Of a DNA stretch of 5,436 nt, positions 5,404-5,436 are shown one piece after another. A program made the translations under genes and the position numbers. Under the pieces are notes generated by a model. It was not told the origin of the DNA. It did no database searches and saw only the letters and a list, made by a program, of their open reading frames with translations. Position 1 is the first letter of the stretch, and each line of letters starts with the position of its first letter. The DNA is taken from positions 1 to 5,436 of the forward strand of contig CABTXO010000138.1 in assembly GCA_902488725.1 (NCBI GenBank). The letters run 5' to 3'. The stretch comes from an uncultured Bacteroidales bacterium (GTDB lineage Bacteria; Bacteroidota; Bacteroidia; Bacteroidales; UBA932).

Positions 5404-5436
5404 AGATCGGAAGAGCACACGTCTGAACTCCAGTCA
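5404..5436 (+). other. Illumina TruSeq adapter contamination at contig end
   Basis: The last 33 bases begin AGATCGGAAGAGC and continue as the standard TruSeq index-read adapter to its usual ...CCAGTCA end, with no mismatch. This is library sequence, not genome. In the receptor frame it reads as RKSTRLNSS, a familiar artefact tail in predicted proteins. Confidence 0.99.

Noticed and set aside
1..5436. CRISPR array, tRNA/rRNA, insertion sequence or phage genes
   Set aside because: No spaced repeats of CRISPR type, no tRNA-like cloverleaf or rRNA sequence noticed, and no transposase, integrase or phage motifs in any convincing frame.

Overview
The window looks like one end of a short metagenomic or draft contig from a Bacteroidota (Bacteroidales) genome of fairly high GC. 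The evidence is a TonB-dependent receptor with a carboxypeptidase-like N-terminal domain, a DUF6515-like tyrosine-rich secreted protein, two good matches to the Bacteroidota promoter pattern (TTG, 20 bp, TAnnTTTG), and start codons preceded by A-rich leaders instead of Shine-Dalgarno sites. A GC-rich gut lineage such as Rikenellaceae/Alistipes would fit, but the genus cannot be fixed from the sequence.

Left block (3-3800, all + strand, gaps of 5, 21 and 4 bp) reads as one operon. It holds: (1) the 3' part of a probable envelope protein with a Ser/Arg-rich N-terminal region and a Tyr-rich DUF6515-like C-terminal part; (2) a fusion of an AmgK-like amino-sugar kinase with a RapZ C-terminal domain; (3) a MurU-like sugar-1-phosphate nucleotidyltransferase; (4) the mechanosensitive channel MscL. 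Genes 2 and 3 together resemble the AmgK-MurU peptidoglycan salvage route (MurNAc to MurNAc-1-P to UDP-MurNAc), here with a built-in domain which in RapZ senses glucosamine-6-phosphate. A perfect 15-bp inverted repeat with a 5-nt loop lies inside the kinase coding region.

Right block (3804-5436): an AraC-family regulator on the - strand converges on mscL with a 3-bp gap, and is divergent from the start of a TonB-dependent receptor gene. Their shared 206-bp spacer (4713-4918) is rich in signals: four perfect tandem copies of a 12-bp unit, a 9-bp inverted repeat with a 10-nt spacer lying between two predicted divergent promoters, and a 12-bp palindrome centred on the receptor start codon.

The last 33 bases (5404-5436) are exactly the Illumina TruSeq adapter and are not genomic. 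The receptor gene is therefore cut at 5403 and its apparent continuation is an artefact.

The most interesting items are the kinase-RapZ fusion next to the nucleotidyltransferase, the intragenic hairpin, and the repeat-bearing divergent control region.
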